Below, piece after piece: positions 42,351 to 53,570 of a stretch of 64,000 bases of DNA. Under the pieces are notes generated by a model. That model saw only the letters and a program-made list of their open reading frames with translations. It made no database searches and was not told the DNA's origin. The position numbers and the translations under genes were made by a program. The first letter of the stretch is position 1, and every line of letters begins with the position of its first letter. The stretch comes from Litchfieldella rifensis (GTDB taxonomy: Bacteria; Pseudomonadota; Gammaproteobacteria; Pseudomonadales; Halomonadaceae), in assembly GCF_042646605.1 (NCBI RefSeq), contig NZ_JBHRUG010000012.1:56373-120372 (forward strand), read 5' to 3'.

Positions 42351-43841
<1,491 letters not shown>

Positions 43842-44159
43842 GCGTCATTGACGCTCGACTGGAGGTAGAAGATCCGTTTACGGCTCAGTTTCGTCGCCAC
43901 GGTCGATAAGGAGGTTGTAGTCTGTAAGCGATTTCCTACAGCGGGATGGCAAATCTCTTATAGAGACATTGATGTGATATTGCTAATATAATTTTTCGCG
44001 CAGGACGCGCGTGCAGGAAGTCAGTATCGCCAGGGATGGCCGGGCGGCACTGCCAGGGAGGGTGGGCCGGCCATTTTCCCGGGGCTCGAGGGTGATGTTC
44101 GAGTGGGCGTGGCGATGTTGGTCATAGGTCGTGAAGGCGGTCGCGGTCGCGGTCGCGGA
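43842..44159. other. Intergenic region downstream of trpE
   Basis: 318 bp with no recognised gene. It includes an AT-rich core (TTGCTAATATAATTTTTCGCG region near 43979) and, next to the following small gene, three tandem GGTCGC hexamers (44139-44156). A promoter or degraded sequence is possible. Confidence 0.4.
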
Positions 44160-44411
44160 TCAGCCATCCGATCGTCTCTCGCACCACTGGGCATAGGTCC
44201 CTTTGGTATCGGGAGTGCCCCAGCGCCACTTTGGCTTGACGTCCAGCATTTCTTCCCTGTTCCACTGGTCTACCCTGTCACAGTACTCTTCCTGCTCCGG
44301 GGTCAGGTTCTTGGGGTCGACCACTTCGGTCTCTTGTTCCGGGTTATACACGACCAGTGCGACGATGCCTGCAGCAACCATGCATAGCATTACCAGGACG
44401 ATTTTTTTCAT
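44160..44411 (-). CDS. Small membrane-anchored/secreted protein, unknown function
   Basis: 83 residues. An N-terminal hydrophobic helix (MKKIVLVMLCMVAAGIVALVVY) acts as signal anchor, followed by a charged, acidic-then-tryptophan-rich domain (NLTPEQEEYCDRVDQW, KPKWRWGTPDTKGTYAQWC) with two cysteines that could form a disulfide outside the membrane. AGGATGGGATA lies before the ATG. I recognise no family; it looks like a real conserved hypothetical rather than a shadow because of the helix-domain design. Confidence 0.65.
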   Translation of the reverse strand: MKKIVLVMLCMVAAGIVALVVYNPEQETEVVDPKNLTPEQEEYCDRVDQWNREEMLDVKPKWRWGTPDTKGTYAQWCERRSDG

Positions 44412-44631
44412 TATCCCATCCTATTGTTGCTGCACCTTATCACTAGCATAGCCTTGTGTAACCCAATGTTACAAAAAGGGACGATGTGGTGTTAATCGAT
44501 AGTGGCCCAGGAGGGAGGGTGGGCCTGATGAGGATTGCCGGTATCGAGGCCTGTGATAGTGATAAGTCCCTAGCGGTAAGGTGTTCCTAACCTGCTTGAC
44601 AGGATCGCAGCCCGGCAGCACCATATCGAGT

Positions 44632-44682
44632 ATGACTACACCAGATCACACGTATCCGAACCAGCAATGGTGGCGCTCCTAA
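44632..44682 (+). CDS. trpGDC leader peptide (trpL)
   Basis: Sixteen-codon frame reading MTTPDHTYPNQQWWRS with tandem UGG UGG codons three and four codons before the stop. Its stop is followed at once by the sequence elements of an attenuator. Scarcity of charged tRNA-Trp would stall a ribosome at the Trp codons and free downstream RNA for antitermination. The ribosome site (GAG) is weak. Confidence 0.75.
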   Translation: MTTPDHTYPNQQWWRS

Positions 44683-44685
44683 GGT

Positions 44686-44741
44686 GGGGCGGCACGCGCA
44701 TGTCTTGGATGACACAATGCCGCCGTCGGGGCGGCATTTTT
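44686..44741 (+). terminator. Transcription attenuator of trpGDC
   Basis: Terminator: ATGCCGCC (44717-44724), loop GTCGG, GGCGGCAT (44730-44737), TTTT to 44741. Antiterminator: an earlier copy GGGGCGGCA (44686-44694) can pair with the same TGCCGCC (44718-44724). The two forms are mutually exclusive and placed just after the WW leader peptide, the classical arrangement. Confidence 0.8.
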
Positions 44742-44844
44742 GTGTCTATGGTTCCCTGCACGGCTGGCGAAACGTACCCGGGGCGATCTGGGTAACATTC
44801 CAAGACCAACTAGATACATGCAGTAGAAACAGGATCTTAATGCC

Positions 44845-45438
44845 ATGTCCGTGCTGATGATCGACAATTACGACAGTTTTACCTACAACCTGGTGCAGTA
44901 CCTCGCCGAATTGGGGGCCGAGGTCGAGACCTACCGCAACGATGCCATTTCCATTGCCGAGATCGAGGCTATGGATCCCAGCCACATCGTCATCTCACCG
45001 GGCCCTTGTACGCCCAACGAGGCGGGGATCTCCCTCCAGGTGATCCGTCACTTTGCGGGCCAGCTGCCGATTCTGGGGGTCTGTCTGGGACATCAAGCCA
45101 TCGGTCAGGTCTACGGCGGCGAGGTGGTTCGCGCACCACAGGTCATGCATGGCAAGACATCCCGGATACGCCATCGTGGGGAGGGCGTGTTCGCTGGGCT
45201 TGACGAGCCGCTGGAGGTGACACGCTATCATTCCCTGGTGGTGGCGGCCGAGAGCGTGCCGGATTGCCTGGCAGTCACCGCCTGGGTGGACGATGATGAC
45301 GTCACTCCAGGGCTGATCATGGGGCTTCGTCACAAGGAACTGGATATCGAGGGGGTACAGTTCCACCCCGAGTCGATTCTTACCTGCCAGGGCCATGAGC
45401 TGCTGGCCAACTTCCTGCAACGCCGCGCCAGCCGCTAG
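44845..45438 (+). CDS. trpG: Anthranilate synthase component II (glutamine amidotransferase)
   Basis: Class I glutaminase supplying ammonia to TrpE (and possibly to PabB). 197 residues. MIDNYDSFTYNLVQYL, ISPGPCTPNEAG, nucleophile Cys in LGVCLGHQAIGQVYGG, and catalytic His/Glu in VQFHPESILT. First of three trp genes, 12 bp before trpD. Confidence 0.97.
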   Translation: MSVLMIDNYDSFTYNLVQYLAELGAEVETYRNDAISIAEIEAMDPSHIVISPGPCTPNEAGISLQVIRHFAGQLPILGVCLGHQAIGQVYGGEVVRAPQVMHGKTSRIRHRGEGVFAGLDEPLEVTRYHSLVVAAESVPDCLAVTAWVDDDDVTPGLIMGLRHKELDIEGVQFHPESILTCQGHELLANFLQRRASR

Positions 45439-45450
45439 AGGAGATTCGAA

Positions 45451-46470
45451 ATGCAGATGCGCGAGGCCATCGACGCCGTGATGCGCGGCCGCAGCCTGAC
45501 TTATGAGCAGACCCATGCCGTCATGCGTACCATCATGACCGGTGAAGCTACCGATGCACAGATCGGTGGATTTCTGATCGGGTTGTCGATGAAAGGCGAG
45601 AGTGCCGAGGAAATCAGCGCTGCCGCTCAGGTAATGCGTGAACTGATGATCCCGGTGGTCGTGCATGGTGACAATGTCGTCGACATCGTCGGAACAGGAG
45701 GGGACGGCGCCAACCTGTTCAATGTCTCCACGGCATCGAGTTTCGTCGCTGCCGCCGGTGGGGCACATGTCGCCAAGCATGGCAACCGCAGCGTGTCGTC
45801 ATCGTCGGGCAGCGCCGACCTATTCGCCGTGGCAGGCATCAAGATCGACCTCGATGCCGACCAAGTGGCTCGCTGTATCGACCAGGTGGGAGTGGGCTTC
45901 ATGTTCGCTCCCATGCACCATAAGGCGATGCGTCATGCCATCGGGCCGCGCCGCGAGATGGGCGTGCGCACCCTGTTCAATATCCTGGGCCCGTTGACCA
46001 ACCCCGCGGGTGTCCCAAATCAGGTGCTAGGTGTCTATGATGCGGCGCTGGTGCCGTTGATGGCCGAGGTACTCAAGCGCCTGGGCAGTCGTCATGTTTT
46101 AGTGGTGCACGCCGACGATGGCCTCGACGAGATCTCGCTGGCGGCACCGACGCGGATCGCCGAACTCAAGGATGGTGAGATCCGCGAATACACTATCGCT
46201 CCCGAAGACTTCGATCTCGAGCGTCAGGTGCTGGATCCACTCAAGGTGGTGACGGCCGAGGACAGCCTGCGTCTGGTCAAGGAAGCCCTGGTCGGGGAGG
46301 GGGCGGCAGCCGATATCGTGGCGCTGAACGCCGGTGCGGCACTGTATGTCTCCGGCGTGGCCGACAACCTTGCCGAGGGTGTGGTCATGGCCCAGGATGC
46401 CCAGGCTTCGCGGTTGCCGCTGGAAAAGATGAAGGAGCTGGCGGACTTTACCCGTGTGTTCGCGGAATAG
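45451..46470 (+). CDS. trpD: Anthranilate phosphoribosyltransferase
   Basis: Transfers phosphoribose from PRPP to anthranilate. 339 residues. GTGGDGANLFNVSTASSFVAAAGG (PRPP loop), KHGNRSVSSSSGSAD, MHHKAMRHAIGPRREMGVRTLFNILGPLTNPA, and VVHADDGLDEIS are present. Clustered between trpG and trpC. Confidence 0.97.
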   Translation: MQMREAIDAVMRGRSLTYEQTHAVMRTIMTGEATDAQIGGFLIGLSMKGESAEEISAAAQVMRELMIPVVVHGDNVVDIVGTGGDGANLFNVSTASSFVAAAGGAHVAKHGNRSVSSSSGSADLFAVAGIKIDLDADQVARCIDQVGVGFMFAPMHHKAMRHAIGPRREMGVRTLFNILGPLTNPAGVPNQVLGVYDAALVPLMAEVLKRLGSRHVLVVHADDGLDEISLAAPTRIAELKDGEIREYTIAPEDFDLERQVLDPLKVVTAEDSLRLVKEALVGEGAAADIVALNAGAALYVSGVADNLAEGVVMAQDAQASRLPLEKMKELADFTRVFAE

Positions 46471-46503
46471 GGGTTCCCCTAGGCTGAATCAGGAAACATG
46501 AAT

Positions 46504-47313
46504 ATGAGTACCACACAAGCCGCATTGCCGACCATCCTGGCCAGGATCCTGGCCCGCAAGGACGAAGAAGTGCGCGAGCGCCGCCACGCGGTTACGGAAG
46601 CCGAGTTGCTCGAGCTGGCTGGGCAACAGGGTGTACCACGCGGCTTCGTCGCCGCACTCGAGACGCGCATCCATGCCGGTGATCCGGCGGTGATTGCCGA
46701 GGTCAAGAAGGCCTCGCCATCGAAAGGGGTGATGCGTGAGGATTTCCGTCCCGCCGAGATCGCGGCTGCCTACCAGGACGGCGGGGCAGCCTGCCTGTCG
46801 GTGCTCACCGATGCTGACTTCTTTCAGGGGCATGAGGACGACCTGATCGCCGCTCGCGAGGCCTGCACATTGCCGGTGATTCGCAAGGACTTCATCACGC
46901 ATGGCTATCAGGTCAGCGAGGCACGTGCCATCGGTGCCGACTGTATCCTGCTGATTGTCGCTGCCCTCGACGATGTTCGGATGCATGATCTCCATCAGCA
47001 AGCCGGGGCGCTGGGCATGGATGTGCTGGTGGAAGTGCACGATGCCAAGGAACTGGAGCGGGCGCTCGAGCTCGATCTATCGCTGGTGGGCATCAACAAT
47101 CGTGACCTGCATACCTTCGATACCCGTCTGGAAACCACCTTCGAACTGCTCGAACGGACTCCCGCGGAAGTGACGGTGATCACCGAGTCGGGCATCCACA
47201 CCCGCGACGATGTGGCGCGCATGCGCGAGCGAAACGTCAATGGCTTTCTGGTCGGAGAGGCCTTCATGCGCGAAAGCGACCCCGGCGAGGCGCTCAGACG
47301 GTTGTTCTTCTAA
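46504..47313 (+). CDS. trpC: Indole-3-glycerol phosphate synthase
   Basis: Ring closure step to indole-3-glycerol phosphate. 269 residues, not fused to TrpF. VIAEVKKASPSKGVMR (catalytic Glu/Lys), SVLTDADFFQGHEDDL, LPVIRKDFITHGYQV, GINNRDLHTF, ITESGIHTRDDV, and GFLVGEAFMRE are intact. ATG 46504 has AGGA nine bases upstream; an in-frame ATG at 46498 is too close to it. Confidence 0.96.
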   Translation: MSTTQAALPTILARILARKDEEVRERRHAVTEAELLELAGQQGVPRGFVAALETRIHAGDPAVIAEVKKASPSKGVMREDFRPAEIAAAYQDGGAACLSVLTDADFFQGHEDDLIAAREACTLPVIRKDFITHGYQVSEARAIGADCILLIVAALDDVRMHDLHQQAGALGMDVLVEVHDAKELERALELDLSLVGINNRDLHTFDTRLETTFELLERTPAEVTVITESGIHTRDDVARMRERNVNGFLVGEAFMRESDPGEALRRLFF

Positions 47314-47340
47314 CCAAAGGCTTCGATGGCATCCTCATCC

Positions 47341-47370
47341 AGAATGGGCGGCCACTCGGTCGCCCATTCT
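47341..47370. terminator. Bidirectional terminator after trpC
   Basis: AGAATGGGCG (47341-47350) and CGCCCATTCT (47361-47370), with an inner GCC/GGT extension around loop ACTC. It abuts the stop codon of the convergent DUF2905 gene. Confidence 0.75.
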
Positions 47371-47371
47371 G

Positions 47372-47572
47372 TTAGCGGTTGAACAGCCAAAGTACGGCCG
47401 AAATCACCACGCTGATCAGGATCATGGTGGTGATCGGGAAGTAGAAGGAAAAATTCTCGCGGCGAATGATGATGTCGCCAGGCAAGTGCCCGAAAGGCAG
47501 CTTACTCAGCCAAGGCCAGAGAATGCCGATGGCGACGACCGTCAGGCCGATCAGGATCAGGATGCGTGACAT
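47372..47572 (-). CDS. DUF2905 small membrane protein
   Basis: 66 residues with two hydrophobic helices (ILILIGLTVVAIGILWPWL and ITTMILISVVISAVLWLF) joined by a conserved loop KLPFGHLPGDIIIRRENFSFYFP. The GDIxxxRENFxFYFP loop is the DUF2905 signature. Function unknown. GGAGGTGAA ribosome site directly upstream. Confidence 0.92.
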   Translation of the reverse strand: MSRILILIGLTVVAIGILWPWLSKLPFGHLPGDIIIRRENFSFYFPITTMILISVVISAVLWLFNR

Positions 47573-47609
47573 TTCACCTCCCAGGGCTATGGCTCAAGGG
47601 GGCGGTCGG

Positions 47610-47647
47610 AGGCCGGTTCTCCGGACGATATCTCGCGGAACCGGCCT
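47610..47647. repeat. Inverted repeat upstream of the DUF2905 gene
   Basis: AGGCCGGTTC (47610-47619) and GAACCGGCCT (47638-47647), 18-base loop. Lies between two minus-strand genes and could be a 3' hairpin of the YdiJ-like mRNA; no T-run. Confidence 0.45.
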
Positions 47648-47707
47648 TCCTGTAGTGTGGTTCTTTTCCTTGTCTGGGCAAGAGAAAGAGAGACGTCGAG
47701 CGTTGCG

Positions 47708-50700
47708 TCAATTCGCGCGTCTGACGACCTCCAGAAGCCCTTGTAGCGGATGTGCCAGGCGTTGGTCGGAGAAGCGTTTGGCCTGGCTGCGGCACGAATA
47801 GCCGGTGGCCAGCAGCCGCCCGGCATTGGCCGGGTCCTCGACCTGCGTCTGCCACGACTGGCCGTAGATGGTCTTGGAGGTTTCCCGGTTGCGTGCCTCG
47901 TGGCCATAGGTGCCGGACATCCCGCAGCAGCCGCTGTCGAGCAGCTCGAGCTCCAGCCCGAAGGCGGCGAACACCTGCTGCCAGGTCTTGGGGCTGCCCG
48001 GGGCGGTGGTCTTCTCGGTACAGTGCGACAGCAGCCGGAAGCCGGGATCGTCGAGCTCGAGCTCACCGGGAAGGATGCGCTGGCCAAGCGACACCAGCCA
48101 CTCTTGCAGCATCAGTACCTCGGGCACCATGTCCGCGCCCAGCGCCGCCACGTACTCCTGGCGGTAGGTCAGGGTCATGGCCGGGTCGATGCCCACCAGC
48201 GGCACGCCGAACTCGGCCAGCGCCTTGAGGCGTTTGGCCTGCTTGGCGGCGGTACGCTCGAAGGCGCCGAGGAAGCCCTGCACGTTGAGGGGCTTGCCGT
48301 TGGCCGCGAAGGGCGCCACGAACACGCGGATGTCGAGCCGCGAGAGCAGGTCGACGATATCCATCACCACCTTGGCTTCGAAGTGGCTGGTGAAGGCGTC
48401 CTGGACCAACACTACGCTGCGCGCCTTCTGGCGCTCGGTTAACCGGCCGAGCGATGTCGGGGTGGCCTCGGCGACGCCCCAGGCGCGCAGTTGTTTCTTG
48501 AGGCTGGCGCGCGACAGCCGCGGGCTGTCGACCATGCCGATGGGCCTGGCGAGCAGGCGCGCCACGAGTCGGTTGTCGAGTGCGGCGTTGTAGAGCGGTG
48601 CCACCAGGGCCAAATAGGAAACGAAGAATTCCAGCCCCCCGATCAGGTAGTCGCGCGGCGGGCGCTGGTAGCGACCGTGGTAGACCTCGAGGAACTGTGA
48701 ACGGAATTCCGGTACGTTGACCTTGATTGGGCACTGTCCGGCGCAGGACTTGCAGGCCAGGCACCCAGCCATGGCGTTGTAGACCTCATGCGAGAAGTCA
48801 TCCTGACCACGGCGCTGTTGGAACGAGTGCCACAACCGCAGCGGCAGATCCCTGACAAAGCCCCAGCTGCCCTCGGCCTTCTTCTTGCGCGACTCCTCGA
48901 CCACGTCGATGCCGGTCTGGCCCTGCAGGCGTAGCCATTCGCGCATCAGGCTGGCGCGCCCCTTGGGGGAGTGGATGCGCTCACGGGTAGCCTTCCACGA
49001 CGGGCACATGGCGTCATCGGGGTCGTAGTTGTAGCAGGCGCCGTTGCCGTTGCAGTACACCGCGCTGGCATGGGCCTGCCAGACGCGCTCGTCGATCTGG
49101 CGGTCGGCCTGGCCGCGGGTCGGCACGCCATCGATGGTCAACAGCCCTGGGTCGACCCACTTGACCGCCTGCTCCTCGGCGGGTTCGGGCGGAGTATCAG
49201 ACGCTTTTCCCGCAGCTTCGGGCGGGATAGAAAGCGGGGTGGCGATCTTGCCCGGGTTCAACTGGTTGTGCGGGTCGAAGGCGGCCTTCACGCGCTGCAG
49301 GCTGGAGTAGAGTTCGCCGAAGAACTGGGGGGCGTATTCCGAGCGCACCCCCTTGCCGTGCTCGCCCCACAGCAGGCCGTGGTACTTGCGGGTCAGGGCG
49401 GCGACCTCGTCGGAGATCTCGCGGATCAGTGCTTCCTGGGCCGGGTCCTTCATGTCGATCGCCGGGCGCACGTGCAGCACCCCGGCATCGACGTGACCGA
49501 ACATGCCGTAGGCGAGGCCGCGCGCGTCGAGCGCGGCACGGAACTCGGCGATATAGTCGGCGAGGTGCTCGGGCGGCACCGCGGTGTCCTCGACGAACGG
49601 GATCGGCCGTTTCTCGCCCTTGGCATTGCCGAGCAGGCCGACGGCGCGCTTGCGCATGGCGTAGACGCGGCCAATCTGTTCGCGGCCCTCGGCCAGGGTA
49701 TAGCCCAGGCGCTTGACGCTGGTATCGGCTTCCAGGTGGCGGGTGAAGGCGGTGATCCGGGCCTCGAGCTCGGTGGGATCGTCGGCGTTGAATTCGACCA
49801 GGTTGATGCCGCGGATCTTGAGGGCAGCCCGTGTCGCGGTGGCGGTTTCTCCGCTCTCTGCTGGCGCAGCGCCGGTTTCGGCGGGGAAGAACTCGGCGAC
49901 GCTGTCCCACACGAAATCTTCCATCGCCAGGGTCAGCACCTTGTCGTCCACCGTCTCGATTGAGGTGGGGTGTGAGTCGCTCGCCATCAACGCCTTGGCG
50001 TCGCGCAGGGCCTCCATGAAGCTTGCGTAGCGCACGTTGACCAGCGTCGAGTGCCTGGGAATCGGCAGCACGTTGAGCACCGCCTCGTTGAGAAAGCCCA
50101 ATGAGCCCTCTGCGCCACACAACAAGCTGTTGATATCCAGCCGGCCGTCCTCGGCACGCAGGTGCGCCAGGTCGTAACCGGTCAGGCAGCGGTTGAGCTT
50201 GGGAAATGTAGCTTCGATCTGCTCGCGCTGGGTATCGATCACCTCCCGGGCGGTGCGATGTATCTCGCCGACGATGCCCTCGCGAGCGCACAAGGAGTCC
50301 AGCTCGTCGTCGCTGACGGGGCGGCTTTCCAGTCGCTGGCCACCGAGCAGCACCGTGTCGAGCTCGAGCACATGATCGCGGGTCTTGCCGTACTCGCAAC
50401 TGCCCTGGCCGCTGGCATCGGTGGCGATCATGCCGCCGATGGTGGCGCGATTGGAGGTCGACAGCTCCGGCGCGAAGAACAGGCCGTGGGGCTTGAGCGC
50501 CGCGTTCAACTGGTCCTTGACCACCCCGGCCTGGGCGCGTACCCGGCGGTTCTCGACATCGATGTCGAGAATGCGATTCATGTGCTTGGAGACGTCCACC
50601 ACCAGACCATCGGTCAACGACTGGCCGTTGGTGCCGGTGCCACCGCCGCGCGGGGCGAGTATCACTTGACAAAACGCTTCCTGCGCTGCCAGCCGGGCGA

Positions 50701-50899
50701 TGCGCTGGAGATCCTCGGCGTTGCGCGGATAGAGCACCGCCTGGGGCAGGCGCTGGTAGATGGAATTATCGGTGGCCTGCACCGTGCGATTGGCATAGTC
50801 CGGCGCGATGTCGCCGGTGAAGCCGGCCTGCTGCAAGGCGTCGAGGAAACGCAGGTAATGAGCGTCGAGACGCTCGAAGGTATCCAGTCGTGCGATCAT
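47708..50899 (-). CDS. FAD-binding and Fe-S oxidoreductase (YdiJ-type D-2-hydroxyacid dehydrogenase)
   Basis: Large fusion enzyme of about 1063 residues, related to E. coli YdiJ/D-2-hydroxyglutarate dehydrogenases. Domains in order: FAD_binding_4 (VILAPRGGGTGTNGQSL, TIGGMIATDASGQGSCEYGKTRDHV), FAD-linked oxidase C (GHVDAGVLHVRP, WGEHGKGVRSE), a 2[4Fe-4S] ferredoxin region (NGNGACYNYDPDDAMCPSWK and MAGCLACKSCAGQCPIKVNVPEF) and a C-terminal CCG domain (DSGCCGMSGTYGHE). It would oxidise a D-2-hydroxyacid and pass electrons to the quinone pool or flavoprotein. ATG 50899 is preferred; the frame is open 72 codons further. Confidence 0.88.
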   Translation of the reverse strand: MIARLDTFERLDAHYLRFLDALQQAGFTGDIAPDYANRTVQATDNSIYQRLPQAVLYPRNAEDLQRIARLAAQEAFCQVILAPRGGGTGTNGQSLTDGLVVDVSKHMNRILDIDVENRRVRAQAGVVKDQLNAALKPHGLFFAPELSTSNRATIGGMIATDASGQGSCEYGKTRDHVLELDTVLLGGQRLESRPVSDDELDSLCAREGIVGEIHRTAREVIDTQREQIEATFPKLNRCLTGYDLAHLRAEDGRLDINSLLCGAEGSLGFLNEAVLNVLPIPRHSTLVNVRYASFMEALRDAKALMASDSHPTSIETVDDKVLTLAMEDFVWDSVAEFFPAETGAAPAESGETATATRAALKIRGINLVEFNADDPTELEARITAFTRHLEADTSVKRLGYTLAEGREQIGRVYAMRKRAVGLLGNAKGEKRPIPFVEDTAVPPEHLADYIAEFRAALDARGLAYGMFGHVDAGVLHVRPAIDMKDPAQEALIREISDEVAALTRKYHGLLWGEHGKGVRSEYAPQFFGELYSSLQRVKAAFDPHNQLNPGKIATPLSIPPEAAGKASDTPPEPAEEQAVKWVDPGLLTIDGVPTRGQADRQIDERVWQAHASAVYCNGNGACYNYDPDDAMCPSWKATRERIHSPKGRASLMREWLRLQGQTGIDVVEESRKKKAEGSWGFVRDLPLRLWHSFQQRRGQDDFSHEVYNAMAGCLACKSCAGQCPIKVNVPEFRSQFLEVYHGRYQRPPRDYLIGGLEFFVSYLALVAPLYNAALDNRLVARLLARPIGMVDSPRLSRASLKKQLRAWGVAEATPTSLGRLTERQKARSVVLVQDAFTSHFEAKVVMDIVDLLSRLDIRVFVAPFAANGKPLNVQGFLGAFERTAAKQAKRLKALAEFGVPLVGIDPAMTLTYRQEYVAALGADMVPEVLMLQEWLVSLGQRILPGELELDDPGFRLLSHCTEKTTAPGSPKTWQQVFAAFGLELELLDSGCCGMSGTYGHEARNRETSKTIYGQSWQTQVEDPANAGRLLATGYSCRSQAKRFSDQRLAHPLQGLLEVVRRAN

Positions 50900-51113
50900 G
50901 GAGTCGATATCAAGCCGTTGGTCGCCGCCGTCGGCCGGAACGTTCGGGCCTGGGGGCGGGAGAAGGTTATGGTCACTACTGTACCCGAGCCGGGCAGGTC
51001 GCGCATCCCAAGGCGCTTCGTCGGCCGCGGCGTGGTGAAAGGGGCGGCTTTTCCCTACAATAAGCGCCTGCTGACTCGAATCCCTATTTTTTGACTGCGA
51101 CGGACAGGATTCC

Positions 51114-52391
51114 ATGCTCGATCCGAAACTGCTGCGTAGCGACCTCGATCAGGTCGCCCAACGACTGGCCAAGCGAGGCTTCACGCTCGACACCGCGCAA
51201 CTCGAGGCGCTGGAATCCCGGCGTCGTGAGCTGCAGACCGAAACCGAACGGCTGCAGAACGAACGTAACACGCGTTCCAAGGCGATCGGCAAGGCCAAGG
51301 CGAATGGCGAAGATATCGCTCCGCTGCTGGCCGAGGTCAGTGACTTGGGCGATCGCCTGGATGCCGCCAAGCAGAAGCTCGTCGATGTCCAGGTCGAATG
51401 GGATGCCTTGGCGGCGAGCCTGCCCAATCTGCCACATGACAGTGTGCCGGAAGGCGAGAGCGAGGACGACAATGTCGAGTTGCATCGTTGGGGAACGCCA
51501 CGTGAATTCGATTTCGAGGTCAAGGATCATGTCGACCTCGGGGCCAAGCTGGGGCAACTCGATCTCGAAATGGCCGCCAAGCTGACCGGGTCGCGCTTCG
51601 CGGTGATGCGGGGGGGCATTGCTCGCCTGCATCGAGCACTGGCTCAGTTCATGCTCGACAAGCAGACCCTCGAGCACGGTTACGAAGAGTGCTACGTCCC
51701 TTACATGGTCAACGCCGACTCACTGACCGGTACCGGCCAGTTGCCCAAGTTCGGCGAAGACCTGTTCCGCCTCGAAGGTGAGCAGGATTATTACCTGATT
51801 CCCACCGCCGAGGTGCCGCTGACCAACTTCGCTCGCGATGCCATCCTCGAACACAAGGTGCTGCCGGTAAAGCTCACCGCCCATACCCCCTGCTTTCGCA
51901 GCGAGGCCGGATCCCACGGCCGCGACACCCGGGGCATGATCCGCCAGCATCAGTTCGACAAGGTCGAGATGGTGCAGTTGGTCGCGCCCGAGACGAGCTA
52001 CAAGACCCTGGAAGAGATGCGCGGCCATGCCGAGGCGATCCTGCAGGCACTGGAGCTGCCGTACCGCGTAGTGACCCTGTGTACTGGCGATATGGGCTTC
52101 GGCGCGGCCAAGACCTATGACCTGGAAGTCTGGCTGCCCAGCCAGGCTACCTACCGCGAGATATCGTCGATTTCCAACTGCGAGGACTTCCAGGCGCGGC
52201 GCATGCAGGCGCGCTTCCGTCATCCCGAGCACAAGAAGCCGCAACTGCTGCATACCCTCAATGGCTCCGGCCTGGCGGTGGGCCGCTGTTTACTGGCGGT
52301 GCTCGAGAACTACCAGAATGCCGATGGTTCGATCGGCGTGCCGGAGGCGCTGCGCTCCTACATGGGCGGGATCGAGACCATCAACACCTAA
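51114..52391 (+). CDS. serS: Seryl-tRNA synthetase
   Basis: Class II synthetase charging tRNA-Ser. 425 residues. N-terminal coiled-coil arm (about 1-110: LEALESRRRELQTETERLQNE), motif 2 CFRSEAGSHGRDTRGMIRQHQFDKVE, and motif 3 LHTLNGSGLAVGRCLLAVLENYQ. AGGA seven bases upstream of the ATG. Confidence 0.98.
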   Translation: MLDPKLLRSDLDQVAQRLAKRGFTLDTAQLEALESRRRELQTETERLQNERNTRSKAIGKAKANGEDIAPLLAEVSDLGDRLDAAKQKLVDVQVEWDALAASLPNLPHDSVPEGESEDDNVELHRWGTPREFDFEVKDHVDLGAKLGQLDLEMAAKLTGSRFAVMRGGIARLHRALAQFMLDKQTLEHGYEECYVPYMVNADSLTGTGQLPKFGEDLFRLEGEQDYYLIPTAEVPLTNFARDAILEHKVLPVKLTAHTPCFRSEAGSHGRDTRGMIRQHQFDKVEMVQLVAPETSYKTLEEMRGHAEAILQALELPYRVVTLCTGDMGFGAAKTYDLEVWLPSQATYREISSISNCEDFQARRMQARFRHPEHKKPQLLHTLNGSGLAVGRCLLAVLENYQNADGSIGVPEALRSYMGGIETINT

Positions 52392-52420
52392 GCCTTGAGC
52401 TATAAGCTGTAAGCGATAAG

Positions 52421-52461
52421 AAAAAACATGCCAGGCTTGTACTGAATACAGGTCCGGCATG
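52421..52461 (-). terminator. Rho-independent terminator of the SIMPL gene
   Basis: Imperfect hairpin with arms CATGCCAGGCTTGTA (52427-52441) and TACAGGTCCGGCATG (52447-52461). Read on the minus strand it is followed by TTTTTTCTT, so it terminates the 52497-53282 gene after its stop. Confidence 0.7.
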
Positions 52462-52467
52462 CTCTAG

Positions 52468-53282
<815 letters not shown>

Positions 53283-53570
53283 GATGCCTCCTTGCTGACT
53301 ATAGGAGAGGGCGCATCAGCGCGCCATCGTCGTGCCTTCGAGCCCGACGTCCTGCAACGGTTCCCATGTTATCTTGCGCAGTGGGGTTTTCCCTGGTTGT
53401 TGCACGTTTGATGATGCTATCTGTTGGCGGGGGAGTACCGCTCGAGCCAGTGGTGAGTCGGGGTGTGAATGGCAGATCCTGATTCGATGCCGGCTCGGCA
53501 GCGTAGACATTTGTTTGTCGGCCGTGCGGGAGCCATGATAAGAAAGCATCTCTCTGGCCAGGATGGCGAC

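Larger units (their letters stand above)
44412..44844 (+). promoter_or_regulatory. trpGDC leader region
   Basis: 433 bp between the small membrane gene and trpG. It holds a short inverted repeat TGTAAC-CCAAT-GTTACA (44457-44473), a TTGACA hexamer (44595-44600) as a possible -35, a Trp-codon leader peptide (44632-44682) and an attenuator hairpin (44716-44741). Confidence 0.6.

Noticed and set aside
44139..44158. Triple GGTCGC as a CRISPR-like or regulatory array
   Set aside because: Only three hexamers without spacers; simple tandem repeat.
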